From Terasakiella pusilla DSM 6293 (GTDB lineage: Bacteria > Pseudomonadota > Alphaproteobacteria > Rhodospirillales > Terasakiellaceae): a DNA stretch of 64,000 nt. The first letter of the stretch is position 1. Each line of letters opens with the position of its first letter. The notes beneath the pieces are model-generated. The model was not told the DNA's origin. It did not search any database and saw nothing but the letters and a program-made list of their open reading frames with translations. The stretch is from NCBI RefSeq assembly GCF_000688235.1, contig NZ_JHYO01000008.1, forward strand, positions 78,805 to 142,804, given 5' to 3'. A program made the position numbers and the translations under genes. This document shows positions 49,258 to 58,001 of this stretch, in pieces.

Positions 49258-51060
49258 CTATAAACAGCAAACGGCAAGATGGTCCGGCGCGTCCTTGGCT
49301 TCTTTTTTCAAACGCGCAAGGACACTATCAAGGTCTTCAAAAGACGGCGTATTTTCCCGCCGACCCGCATCCAGTGTCAAAATAGCCGCACTACAGTTCA
49401 TCAACGGGAAGCGCCTTGGATTGCCATCGCGGTCCTTGCCGTCCAAATAGCCCTGTTCGCGCACCTTGGCATCATAAAAGCTCTCCACATCCTCGGCAAA
49501 TTTCGCCAAAAGCGCTTCCACCCGTTCAATCACCTCATCCTTCTGTGCCGTGCGTACCCCGATAAAAAAGTCATCGCCCCCCACATGACCCAAAAAGACA
49601 TTTTCCCCCTGAAAGGCTTTGCGCATCAAATCCGCAAACAACAAAATCGCGCGATCCCCTTGGCGGAACCCATACGCATCGTTAAAGGCCTTAAAGTTAT
49701 CCAGATCCATATAGATCAACACACTGGCTTCTGACGCATCGCTCACCACCTCCCCCACAAAGGCGGAGATGGAGGAGTTGCCCGGCAGCTTGGTCAAGGG
49801 GCTGCAATCACGCGCCTGCGCCAGATTATTTTCGTTAATCACCCGCAACAGGGACGACGCAGACAAGAAGCCAAGATAGCTAAAGTCCTTCACCAAAATG
49901 ACCCCTTCCGGGCTTTCTGCCAGACTATAGTTTTCAAGGATCGACTGGGTGCTGGACTGAATATCAGCCACCGGGCACGGACTTAAGAACTTGCGTAAGG
50001 TCAGCCCCGTTGCCCGGTTGGCGATGAGCTCTTTACCAAACGGAGAGTAGGTATATTCTTTTAAGTTATGTTCGCGCACGATCCCAAGGGGGCTGCCGCT
50101 GGCATCCACAACCGGAAAAAACGTCATATCCTTGTTGCTGCGAAAGGCTTCAAAGACGATTTGCATATCGTCATCAATGCGCAGCGGCGGGCGATATTCA
50201 ATCTGTTCGTAAATAATATTGGTTTCGTCATTATCCGGGTGCCCATGACGGCGCCCCAGCGAAATGACCGACGGGTAACTGGTTTCAAACGCCTGTGGGT
50301 CCAGTTGCGGGCGACAAATATAATAGCCCTGCACCAGATCGCAGCCGATTTCCTTGCAGACCGACAATTGACCTTCCGTTTCCACACCTTCCGCGACGAC
50401 AAAAATACCGAGCACATGAGCAAGGTCAGTAATCGTCGAAACCATAAGCTTCAGCTTCTTGTCTTTGTCGATCCCCTGAATGAGGGATTTGTCGATCTTG
50501 ATATAATCGGGCTGATGTTCATGCAGCAGTTTCAACCCCGCATACCCTGCCCCAAAATCATCAATCGCGGTGCTGTAATCTTCCCCACGATAGCGTGCAA
50601 GGTTCTTTTCCGCCATCTGCATGGACACTTCATGGCGTTCGGAAATTTCCAGCGTCAGGATGGAGGCGGGCAAGCCATACTGCTTCAGCAACGCCATGGT
50701 GCCCCCACGAAAATAATCGGGGGAGGTGATAATTCGGTTATCCAGATTATAAAACAGGCGGGTGCGGTGGCTGCGTGGCAGCTTGGAGAATTTCGAGATC
50801 ACGCGGGCGCGCACAACCATATCAAAACGGTGCAGGATTTTTAGTTCTGCGGCCCGATCAAACACCTCAAAGATGGTATCCACGCCCATTTTATCATGAT
50901 GACGCATCAAGGCTTCATAGCCAAAAACGGTTCCATTATGGATATCAACAATAGGCTGAAACGCAAAATCCAGAACCTGTTTAGCCGTTTCGATAAAGGT
51001 CTTGGCTTCTTCGGACGGGTCTTCATGCCCTAATGGTGCGATATCATCAAAATCAAACAT
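49258..51060 (-). CDS. EAL-CBS-GGDEF cyclic-di-GMP signalling protein
   Basis: Cytoplasmic protein of 600 residues from ATG 51060 (an in-frame TTG lies 48 bases earlier). The N-terminal EAL domain (about 30-270) keeps all expected catalytic residues: YEAL, the Asn in YNLDNR, Glu in EISERHE, DDFGAGYAG, Lys in IKIDKS, EGVETEGQ and the Gln in VQGYY. It should therefore hydrolyse c-di-GMP. A CBS-like pair spans about 310-420. The C-terminal GGDEF domain (about 435-600) has GGDDF in place of GGDEF, so cyclase activity is doubtful. It lies 53 bases upstream of pap on the same strand. Confidence 0.9.
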   Translation of the reverse strand: MFDFDDIAPLGHEDPSEEAKTFIETAKQVLDFAFQPIVDIHNGTVFGYEALMRHHDKMGVDTIFEVFDRAAELKILHRFDMVVRARVISKFSKLPRSHRTRLFYNLDNRIITSPDYFRGGTMALLKQYGLPASILTLEISERHEVSMQMAEKNLARYRGEDYSTAIDDFGAGYAGLKLLHEHQPDYIKIDKSLIQGIDKDKKLKLMVSTITDLAHVLGIFVVAEGVETEGQLSVCKEIGCDLVQGYYICRPQLDPQAFETSYPSVISLGRRHGHPDNDETNIIYEQIEYRPPLRIDDDMQIVFEAFRSNKDMTFFPVVDASGSPLGIVREHNLKEYTYSPFGKELIANRATGLTLRKFLSPCPVADIQSSTQSILENYSLAESPEGVILVKDFSYLGFLSASSLLRVINENNLAQARDCSPLTKLPGNSSISAFVGEVVSDASEASVLIYMDLDNFKAFNDAYGFRQGDRAILLFADLMRKAFQGENVFLGHVGGDDFFIGVRTAQKDEVIERVEALLAKFAEDVESFYDAKVREQGYLDGKDRDGNPRRFPLMNCSAAILTLDAGRRENTPSFEDLDSVLARLKKEAKDAPDHLAVCCL

Positions 51061-51292
51061 ATGTACATTCACCAAACGACGTGCGGAAAAATCCAACTTC
51101 GGCCTCAATTTCTAATCATGTTATTGAGGGCATAAATTGTCTATTCCAACTCTGGCGTCAATTGCCCTTTGGGGTTTGTCACAAGACTTTAACCGAACTG
51201 AAACATCACTGTTTTATCTCAGGTCAAATACGTATATAGCCTTGCATAAAGTTCTCCTTTTCGTTTGCATTTATTTTGGTCATAGTACGCAG

Positions 51293-53071
51293 ATGAAACA
51301 AACGACACGCGAATCGATGACACTTGGGATTGATGACCAGATCAGTCTTCTGGCCACCATGACGGCTGAATTTGCCAATACCCTGAATGTGGATGAAACC
51401 CTGCTGCGCACCTTGCCGCAAATCACGGATTACCTGAAAGCGGAAGGGGCCGCCGTCTTTTTGATGGACGAAGCAACGCAGGTTATCAGTTGTGTGGCCT
51501 GCCATGGGGCCACCGAAATCACCGGTTTGACGCTGGAATATGGGCAAGGCATTGTGGGCAAATGTGTTGCGACCAATACGGGTGCTTTGGTGCGTGATGT
51601 CAACGACCATCCCGATTTTTACGGGGCCATTGATGATCAAACCGGCTTTGTCACCCGATCCATCCTTTGTGCCCCGTTAAGTGTCAAAGATCGCTGCGTC
51701 GGCGCTATAGAGCTGGTCAATAAGCGGAACCCAGATGATCTATTTGAAGACAACGATTTAAAGATACTTGAAACACTGGCCGCCTCAGCAGCCCTTGCCG
51801 TCCTGAATGCACGTATGGCAACTGCCCTTGTCGAGCAAGAACGCGTCAAGCGGGAGCTGGAACTGGCCGCCGAAATCCAGCGGCGCTTCCTGCCTGAAGC
51901 AGGCACCGGCGACACCCTCACAGCCCCGATTACAGGTATCAACAAAGCCGCGCGCGGGGTATCTGGTGACTTTTTTGACTACTTCACCTTACCTGACGGG
52001 CGCATTTATTTTGGTCTGGGTGATGTCTCCGGCAAGGGGATCAATGCGGCGCTTTTGATGTCTAAAACCGCATCCCTGTTTCGCTGCCTCGGTAAAACCG
52101 TGCGCGATCCCGGCAAATTATTGGGCCGCATCAATGCAGAACTGTGCGAAACCGCAGCCCACGGTATGTTCGTCACAATGGCGTGCGGTATCTATGACCC
52201 CCGCGAAGGCTGCGAAGGGCTGATCCGCCTTGCCAATGCAGGCCATGAACCCGTGTTGCTCTATCGCGATGGGGCGTTTTCAACATACGAGGCCGGTGGG
52301 CCACCCCTCGGGATCGTCCCCCCGCTGCCCGGCGAAAATGGTGCCTATGAAGAAGTGCAAATCTTCCCTAACGGCGGCTCCCTTTACATTTACACGGATG
52401 GCTTAACCGAAGGCTACACCGAAACCGGCGCGCCGCTGGAAGATACAGGCGTACAGGAAATCCTTGAGCGCCACAAAGACCTGTCTTTGCAGGACCAGCT
52501 CAAACACCTGGTCGCTGCGGTTTTCCATCCCGGTATGAAACTACGCGATGATGTCACTGTCCTTGCGCTGACAGATGGGTTACGTCCGGCGGATAAAACC
52601 GCCTCGCCAGCGCTTTCACCGTCCCTGCGCGTCGATGACGAAAGTGATGGCGACTGGCTCATCGACTTTAAGTTCCCCGCGCAACCGTCGTGGATGAAAC
52701 TGGCACGTGCCTGTGTGCGCGAAGCCTGCCTCAAGGTCGGATGCGACAAAACGATGACCAATGATGTGGTCTTGGCTGTGGATGAAGCCTGCCAGAATGT
52801 CATTCGTCATGCCTATGGCGGCCCAAGCGATGAAGAGATTGAACTGTCCGTTCGCCATCGCCCGGCCCGACTGATTTTTAGATTGCGCGATTTTGCCCCC
52901 CTTGTCGAACCAAGCAAAATCAAGCCACGTGACCTTGAAGATATCCGACCGGGCGGCCTTGGCACCCATCTGATAAAAGAGGTAATGGACGAGGTCCAAT
53001 ATCTTCGCCCCACACAAGGCGAGGGAAATCTGCTAAAACTCGTAAAACACATCCACATCAGTAAGGATTAG
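51293..53071 (+). CDS. GAF-SpoIIE phosphatase-HATPase kinase fusion (RsbU/RsbW-like)
   Basis: Regulator of 592 residues from ATG 51293; the weak ribosome site leaves ATG 51317 possible. A GAF domain (about 30-170) is followed by a short helical linker and a PP2C/SpoIIE phosphatase (about 195-425). Metal-binding acids are in GVSGDFFDYF, GDVSGKGINAALLMS and LRDDVTVLAL. The C-terminal RsbW/SpoIIAB-type ATPase (about 455-590) has the N-box VDEACQNVIRHAY and the G-box GGLGTHLI. One protein thus carries both an opposing Ser phosphatase and a Ser kinase. The STAS gene four bases downstream is its likely substrate. No signal peptide. Confidence 0.92.
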   Translation: MKQTTRESMTLGIDDQISLLATMTAEFANTLNVDETLLRTLPQITDYLKAEGAAVFLMDEATQVISCVACHGATEITGLTLEYGQGIVGKCVATNTGALVRDVNDHPDFYGAIDDQTGFVTRSILCAPLSVKDRCVGAIELVNKRNPDDLFEDNDLKILETLAASAALAVLNARMATALVEQERVKRELELAAEIQRRFLPEAGTGDTLTAPITGINKAARGVSGDFFDYFTLPDGRIYFGLGDVSGKGINAALLMSKTASLFRCLGKTVRDPGKLLGRINAELCETAAHGMFVTMACGIYDPREGCEGLIRLANAGHEPVLLYRDGAFSTYEAGGPPLGIVPPLPGENGAYEEVQIFPNGGSLYIYTDGLTEGYTETGAPLEDTGVQEILERHKDLSLQDQLKHLVAAVFHPGMKLRDDVTVLALTDGLRPADKTASPALSPSLRVDDESDGDWLIDFKFPAQPSWMKLARACVREACLKVGCDKTMTNDVVLAVDEACQNVIRHAYGGPSDEEIELSVRHRPARLIFRLRDFAPLVEPSKIKPRDLEDIRPGGLGTHLIKEVMDEVQYLRPTQGEGNLLKLVKHIHISKD

Positions 53072-53075
53072 GGGC

Positions 53076-53411
53076 ATGAATCTTTCAACACGCGAAGAAA
53101 ACGGAATCGTCATTTTTGAACTGGATGGCGAAGTCGATCTGGAAACCTCACCCAAATTACGACAAGCCTTGTTGCAACAGGTCAATGCAGGCAAGTCCGT
53201 CTGTGTCGGCATGCAGGACGTGGCTTATATCGACAGTTCCGGCATTGCCAGTCTGGTCGAAGCCTATCAAACAGCGCGACGGAACAGCAGCGGTTTTGGT
53301 CTTGCCTGCATTAGTGATAGCGCTATTCGCGTTTTACAACTGGCGCGATTAGATAAAGTGTTTACAATCTATGACACGATTGAAACGGCAGTAAGCGATC
53401 TCAGTACCTGA
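53076..53411 (+). CDS. STAS protein, possible MlaB-type subunit or anti-sigma antagonist
   Basis: A 111-residue STAS domain with the phosphorylatable serine in DVAYIDSSGIASL (Ser55 corresponds to the phospho-Ser of SpoIIAA; Ser54 is next to it). It follows the phosphatase-kinase gene by four bases and precedes mlaE by 29. In Mla systems the STAS protein MlaB binds the ATPase MlaF and is needed for activity. In partner-switch systems the same fold binds an anti-sigma kinase. Here both contexts meet, and which role applies cannot be decided from sequence. Confidence 0.9.
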   Translation: MNLSTREENGIVIFELDGEVDLETSPKLRQALLQQVNAGKSVCVGMQDVAYIDSSGIASLVEAYQTARRNSSGFGLACISDSAIRVLQLARLDKVFTIYDTIETAVSDLST

Positions 53412-53440
53412 GCCAAGCTGCGTTTTAGGGGGCAAATCAT

Positions 53441-54259
53441 ATGAGCGAGCAAGAGGCCCAACAAGGCCCGATCGCAAGACGGATTGAACAGGTCGGCCGC
53501 ACCACCATGGTGGGTGTCGGCGTGATCGGCTATTGTGCGACCCTGATTTGGGAAAGCCTGTATTGGGCGGTCATGGGCAAAGCCATGGGCCAGCCCGTGC
53601 GCCTGAACGCCATTGTTGATCAGATGATGGAAATTGGTATTCGTGCGATTCCCATTGTCTCCCTCCTCGCCCTTGCCGTTGGCATGATGCTGGCCATTCA
53701 GGGGATTTACACGCTTAGTATCTTTGGCGCCGAGTCGCAAGTCACCTACGGGATCGCCTTTTCCGTGGTGCGGGAATTTTCGCCCCTCATCACCGGCATT
53801 CTGGTCGCCGGTCGATCCGGTTCAGCCCTTGCCGCACGCATCGGCATTATGACCATCAACCAGGAAATAGATGCCCTCTCCGTCATGGGGATCAACCCCG
53901 TGCGCTTTCTCGTCGCCCCTGCCATGTTTGCCATGTTGATCATGATGCCATGTCTGACCTTTCTCTCCGATGTAATCGGTCTTTTGGGCGGCGGGCTGTA
54001 TGTGGCACTTGACCTGAAAATCTCTCTGTCGGCCTATTGGTCCGATATCATCAAAATCATCAGCAACGGTGACTTGACCCACGGCCTGATGAAAAGCATC
54101 CTGTTTGGCGTGCTGATCGTTATCATTGGGGTCGCCAATGGCGCAGGCGTACAAGGCGGGGCCGAAGGGGTAGGTAAAGTCACGACGCGCGCGGTTGTGC
54201 AATCCATCTCCGCCATTGTGATTACGGATATGTTCTTTGCCTTTATGGTGACGCGATGA
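53441..54259 (+). CDS. mlaE: Mla-type ABC transporter permease
   Basis: Inner-membrane permease of the MlaE/YrbE family (272 residues, about five hydrophobic segments). Family phrases include VGMMLAIQG, FSPLITGILVAGRSGSALAA and INQEIDALSVMGINPVRFLVAP, which contacts the ATPase. It moves phospholipids between the inner membrane and the MlaD ring. The stop overlaps mlaF by four bases (ATGA). Confidence 0.95.
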   Translation: MSEQEAQQGPIARRIEQVGRTTMVGVGVIGYCATLIWESLYWAVMGKAMGQPVRLNAIVDQMMEIGIRAIPIVSLLALAVGMMLAIQGIYTLSIFGAESQVTYGIAFSVVREFSPLITGILVAGRSGSALAARIGIMTINQEIDALSVMGINPVRFLVAPAMFAMLIMMPCLTFLSDVIGLLGGGLYVALDLKISLSAYWSDIIKIISNGDLTHGLMKSILFGVLIVIIGVANGAGVQGGAEGVGKVTTRAVVQSISAIVITDMFFAFMVTR

Positions 54260-55095
54260 CAAAACCCAGCCCGCAAGAACTCCTCAGCCGCAAAAAAGTC
54301 ATCGATGTGGAAGACCTTGTCACCCACTATGGGGAGCGCATGATCCTGAAGGGCATTTCCATGGATGTGCGTGAGGGCGAGATCATGGTCATTATGGGTG
54401 GGTCCGGCTCCGGTAAATCAACCCTGCTGCGCCACCTCATGAGCTTGGAAACCGCAACTTCCGGCAAAATGAGCCTACTGGGACGTGACATCACAGAATT
54501 GACGTTAAAAGAAACCTATAGCTTGCGCAAAAAGATCGGCGTTGCCTTTCAGGGCGGGGCGTTATTCAGCTCCATGACCGTGGGGGAAAATATCAAGCTG
54601 CCGCTGCGCGAACATACCGACCTTGATGAATTTACCATGGACATCATGGCGCGCATGAAGCTCGAAGTCGTCGATCTGGCAGGCTTTGAAGACCTGACCC
54701 CCAGCGAGCTATCGGGCGGTATGTTAAAACGCGCCGCCGTTGCCCGTGCCATCGTCATGGACCCGAAACTGTTGTTTTTTGATGAACCCAGCGCGGGCCT
54801 TGATCCGGTGGTTGCCGCCCAACTGGATGAATTGATCCTACGCCTGCGCGATGCCATGGGCATGTCCATCGTTGTGGTGACGCACGAACTCGACAGCGCC
54901 TTTCGCATCGCGGACCGCATCACCATGCTGGATCGCGGTAAAATCCTGATGGTCGGCACGCCAGAGGAAATGAAGGCCTCCGACAATAGCCGCATTCAAA
55001 ACCTGTTAAACCGCCGGATTGAGGAAGAAGACCTTGATCCCGACGCCTACCTTCGTCGCCTAACCGGAGAGGACCAATCCAATGAGCGCGCTTAA
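54256..55095 (+). CDS. mlaF: Mla-type ABC transporter ATPase
   Basis: Cytoplasmic ATPase of 279 residues. Walker A is GGSGSGKSTLL (about residue 52) and the Q-loop is AFQGGALFSSMTV. The signature LSGGMLKRAAVARA precedes Walker B LLFFDEPSAGLDP, followed by the H-loop VVTHELDSAF. The C-terminal extension after residue 240 is typical of MlaF, where it helps bind the STAS subunit. The end overlaps the mlaD start by 14 bases. Confidence 0.95.
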   Translation: MTKPSPQELLSRKKVIDVEDLVTHYGERMILKGISMDVREGEIMVIMGGSGSGKSTLLRHLMSLETATSGKMSLLGRDITELTLKETYSLRKKIGVAFQGGALFSSMTVGENIKLPLREHTDLDEFTMDIMARMKLEVVDLAGFEDLTPSELSGGMLKRAAVARAIVMDPKLLFFDEPSAGLDPVVAAQLDELILRLRDAMGMSIVVVTHELDSAFRIADRITMLDRGKILMVGTPEEMKASDNSRIQNLLNRRIEEEDLDPDAYLRRLTGEDQSNERA

Positions 55096-56050
55096 AAACG
55101 CCAAGATGAACTATATGATCGTTGGCTCTTTTGTCGTTGCCAGCCTGGTCGGCCTGTTAATCGCAGTTGCCTTATTGACCGGACGCACCGGATCAGTTGA
55201 CACCTATTATGTGGTCTATGACCGGGTGCAGGGCATCAAATACGGCACCCAAGTCGTCTATGAAGGCTATCCCGTCGGGCAGATTGAAAATATCATCCCG
55301 GAAAAGCAGGATGGGCGCATGCGCTTTAAGATCGAACTGAGCATCGCAGAAGGCTGGGATATCCCAGAAGACAGCTACGCGGCGGTTTCTTCCGCTGGCC
55401 TGCTGTCTGCCCTCAGCATCAACATCCGCGCCGGGGAAAGCAGCAGTGCCCTAAAACCCGGTGACACCATCATGGGGATTGAAAATGCCGATATGTTTGC
55501 CGCCATGTCGTCTTTGGCGGAACAAATCAGCGCCTTGATGGAAACAGATGTGCGCCCGCTGTTGCTGAACCTCAACACAGCGGTCAACAGCGCCGCCCTG
55601 TTGCTGTCGGAAGATGGCACCGAAATGGCGGGACAGATGAAAGATATCCTCAAAAGCGTGGAAAGCCAGACCCCCACTATTCTGGAAAACATCACCAGCT
55701 TTAGCCAAAATCTCGACCAGTCGGGTAACGAACTCAGCCAGATCCTGTCCGCGAAAAACCGCAAAAGCATCAATGCCACCATCGACAGCCTAGGCCAGCT
55801 CAACAGCACGTTAGCCAAAGCCGATCACATGATGGGCACCATGGATACCCTTGTCACCGACAGCAAGCCGGAGATGGAAAAAGCGGTTGCCGACCTGCGT
55901 TTTGTCATGGAAACCCTATCGCGTCACATTGACAACATTTCACAAAACCTTGAAGGCACCAGCCGAAACCTGTACGAATTCAGCCGTCATATCCGTCAAA
56001 ACCCCGGCCTGTTGCTGGGGGGAACACCGCCCGCAGCCAAAGCGGAATAA
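55082..56050 (+). CDS. mlaD: MCE-domain lipid-binding protein MlaD-like
   Basis: Periplasmic MCE protein anchored by one N-terminal membrane helix (about residues 11-33). The MCE domain follows (about 38-115) with YVVYDRVQGIKYGTQVVYEGYPVGQI. A long, mostly helical C-terminal region of about 200 residues has repeated LDQSGNEL and LGQLNSTL phrases. At 322 residues it is clearly longer than E. coli MlaD (183), resembling MCE proteins whose helices form a needle or barrel. It interacts with MlaE/F encoded directly upstream. Confidence 0.93.
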   Translation: MSALKNAKMNYMIVGSFVVASLVGLLIAVALLTGRTGSVDTYYVVYDRVQGIKYGTQVVYEGYPVGQIENIIPEKQDGRMRFKIELSIAEGWDIPEDSYAAVSSAGLLSALSINIRAGESSSALKPGDTIMGIENADMFAAMSSLAEQISALMETDVRPLLLNLNTAVNSAALLLSEDGTEMAGQMKDILKSVESQTPTILENITSFSQNLDQSGNELSQILSAKNRKSINATIDSLGQLNSTLAKADHMMGTMDTLVTDSKPEMEKAVADLRFVMETLSRHIDNISQNLEGTSRNLYEFSRHIRQNPGLLLGGTPPAAKAE

Positions 56051-56071
56051 CGAAAGGGATCAGGACAGACC

Positions 56072-56659
56072 ATGAAACAGACATTCTTTAAATCCATCGC
56101 TTTCGCAGCCGTTGCCTTTGGCATTGCGGCCTGTGCCCAACCAGAACTGCCACAGGATAACTATTACCGCCTTGAAGTCACCGCCCCTGCCGCGGGCACG
56201 CCGTTATTAAATGGCGTCCTGGAAGTGGATCGTTTTCGCGCAGACGGGCTGATCTCTGGTCGCCCGATTGTCTTTACGGAAGGGAACGGCTATCTCTCGG
56301 AATATCATTATCACTTCTGGGTGGAACCCCCGGTCGATCTGTTGCAGGACGCCATGGTCAACTACTTGCGCGCCGCCAACCTTGCCCATCATGTGGTTAC
56401 GCCTGAACTGCGCATGAAAGAAGATTTCCTGCTGACCGGCAAGATCAAACGGCTGGAACGCGACCTGACAGACGGCACCAAGGTCGCCGTAGAGCTGGAA
56501 ATCGGCCTTAAAAGCGTCAAAGAAGATAAAATCCTTGTCTTGAAAACCTACAATCGGGTATTGGACCAGACAACAAAAGGCGTCAACGGGGCTGTCCAAG
56601 CCATGAACGCTGCCCTCGCCGATATTTACGGCGAATTTCTTAATGATGTGAGATCCTAA
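56072..56659 (+). CDS. ABC transport auxiliary lipoprotein (PqiC-like)
   Basis: A 195-residue lipoprotein: signal peptide with the lipobox IAAC (Cys21), then an ABC_trans_aux domain (YYRLEVTAP, LEVDRFRADGLISGRPIVFTE). PqiC-like lipoproteins sit in the outer membrane and pair with MCE proteins. Encoded 21 bases after mlaD, it is the natural outer-membrane partner of this transporter. There is no separate MlaC-type shuttle gene in the operon. Confidence 0.88.
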   Translation: MKQTFFKSIAFAAVAFGIAACAQPELPQDNYYRLEVTAPAAGTPLLNGVLEVDRFRADGLISGRPIVFTEGNGYLSEYHYHFWVEPPVDLLQDAMVNYLRAANLAHHVVTPELRMKEDFLLTGKIKRLERDLTDGTKVAVELEIGLKSVKEDKILVLKTYNRVLDQTTKGVNGAVQAMNAALADIYGEFLNDVRS

Positions 56660-56660
56660 C

Positions 56661-57998
56661 GTGTCTAAAAAACCCATTCGCCGCCGTCGGGGACGCCACA
56701 GCGCCAAACCCAGCCGCCCCACCCTGCCCAAAGAGATCATTCAGGTTGCCGTTACCGCTGTCGGGGGCAAGGGCGATGGTCTGGCGCGCGATGATGCGGG
56801 CGTAGAATACTACGTGCCCTACAGCGTTGCAGGCGATGTTGTCGATATTAAAGTCACGGACAAACGCGGTGACGCCTTTGTCGGTGATATTCAGACCATC
56901 GTGACACCTGGGCCACAACGCGTGGAAGCTCCCTGCCCGCATTACACCAAATGCGGCGGCTGTAGCCTGCAACATCTCGACGCCCCAGCGTATGAGCACT
57001 GGAAAAGTGAACGGGTGTCCGAAAGCCTGAACCGTAATGGCTTAGACGTGACCCTTGACGCCCCCATCCTGATCCCCGCAGGTCAGCGCCGTCGCGCCTC
57101 CTTCGCGGTGACAAAAAAGGGTAAAAAGATCGTCTTCGGCTTCAACGCCCGATCCAGCCACCGCATTGAAGAGATTGATCACTGTCTACTGCTCACGCCG
57201 GAGCTGGATAAAATGATGTCCGCCCTGCGCGATCTGCTTCCCAAAGTCATGAAGCAGGAAGGGCGCGGCGACATTATCGTCAATGCCCCAAGCGGGTCTT
57301 GCGACATTGTCTTTGCCTTGCCCGGTCGATTGGAACTCGGCATTCAGGAAGCAATCGTTGAATTTGCCGAAGCCCATGATATCAGCCGTATTTCATGGCA
57401 GGAAAACGCCCAAGGTGAACCCTTTACCGTCCTACAACGTAGTGCCGTCACCGCCCAATTTGGCGGCACCGAGGTTGCCCTGCCGCCGTCCCCGTTTTTG
57501 CAACCCAGCAAACAAGGCGAAGACGCGCTTGTTGATCTGGCCTTAAGTGCGCTATCGGGCAAAGAGAAAAAGATACTCGACCTTTATGCAGGCTGTGGCA
57601 GCTTCACCTTCGCATTAGCGCAAAAATCCATCGTCCATGCCGTTGAAAGTAACGCCGCTGCCCTTAAGGCACTGGAACTATCTGCCGGACGTAACAAGCT
57701 GGGGGGACGGATTACAACCGAAGTCCGTGACCTCACCCGTCAGCCCTTGATGGGCAAGGAACTGGATAAGTTTGACGCCTTGCTGTTTGACCCACCGCGC
57801 GCAGGTGCCAAAGAACAGGCCGAAGAAATTGCCCGCAGCAAAATCCCGCTGGTGATCGCGATTTCCTGTAACCCCGCCACCTTTGGGCGCGATGCCGCCG
57901 CCTTGATCGACGGTGGCTATACCCTTCAAAAGGTAGTCCCGGTAGACCAATTCACATGGTCTGCTCATGTGGAAGTCGCGGCAATCTTCAGAAAATAA
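56661..57998 (+). CDS. RumA/TrmA-family RNA m5U methyltransferase
   Basis: SAM-dependent enzyme that makes 5-methyluridine in RNA, probably in 23S rRNA (RlmD/RlmC-like). It starts at GTG 56661 right after the lipoprotein stop. A basic N terminus leads to a TRAM domain (about 25-85), then iron-sulfur cysteines in CPHYTKCGGC and a later Cys in EIDHC. The methylase domain (about 310-445) has DLYAGCGSFTFALA, DPPRAG and the catalytic Cys in ISCNPATFGRDA. The 445 residues fit. Co-transcription with the mla genes looks incidental. The exact rRNA position cannot be told. Confidence 0.88.
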   Translation: MSKKPIRRRRGRHSAKPSRPTLPKEIIQVAVTAVGGKGDGLARDDAGVEYYVPYSVAGDVVDIKVTDKRGDAFVGDIQTIVTPGPQRVEAPCPHYTKCGGCSLQHLDAPAYEHWKSERVSESLNRNGLDVTLDAPILIPAGQRRRASFAVTKKGKKIVFGFNARSSHRIEEIDHCLLLTPELDKMMSALRDLLPKVMKQEGRGDIIVNAPSGSCDIVFALPGRLELGIQEAIVEFAEAHDISRISWQENAQGEPFTVLQRSAVTAQFGGTEVALPPSPFLQPSKQGEDALVDLALSALSGKEKKILDLYAGCGSFTFALAQKSIVHAVESNAAALKALELSAGRNKLGGRITTEVRDLTRQPLMGKELDKFDALLFDPPRAGAKEQAEEIARSKIPLVIAISCNPATFGRDAAALIDGGYTLQKVVPVDQFTWSAHVEVAAIFRK

Positions 57999-58001
57999 GG
58001 C

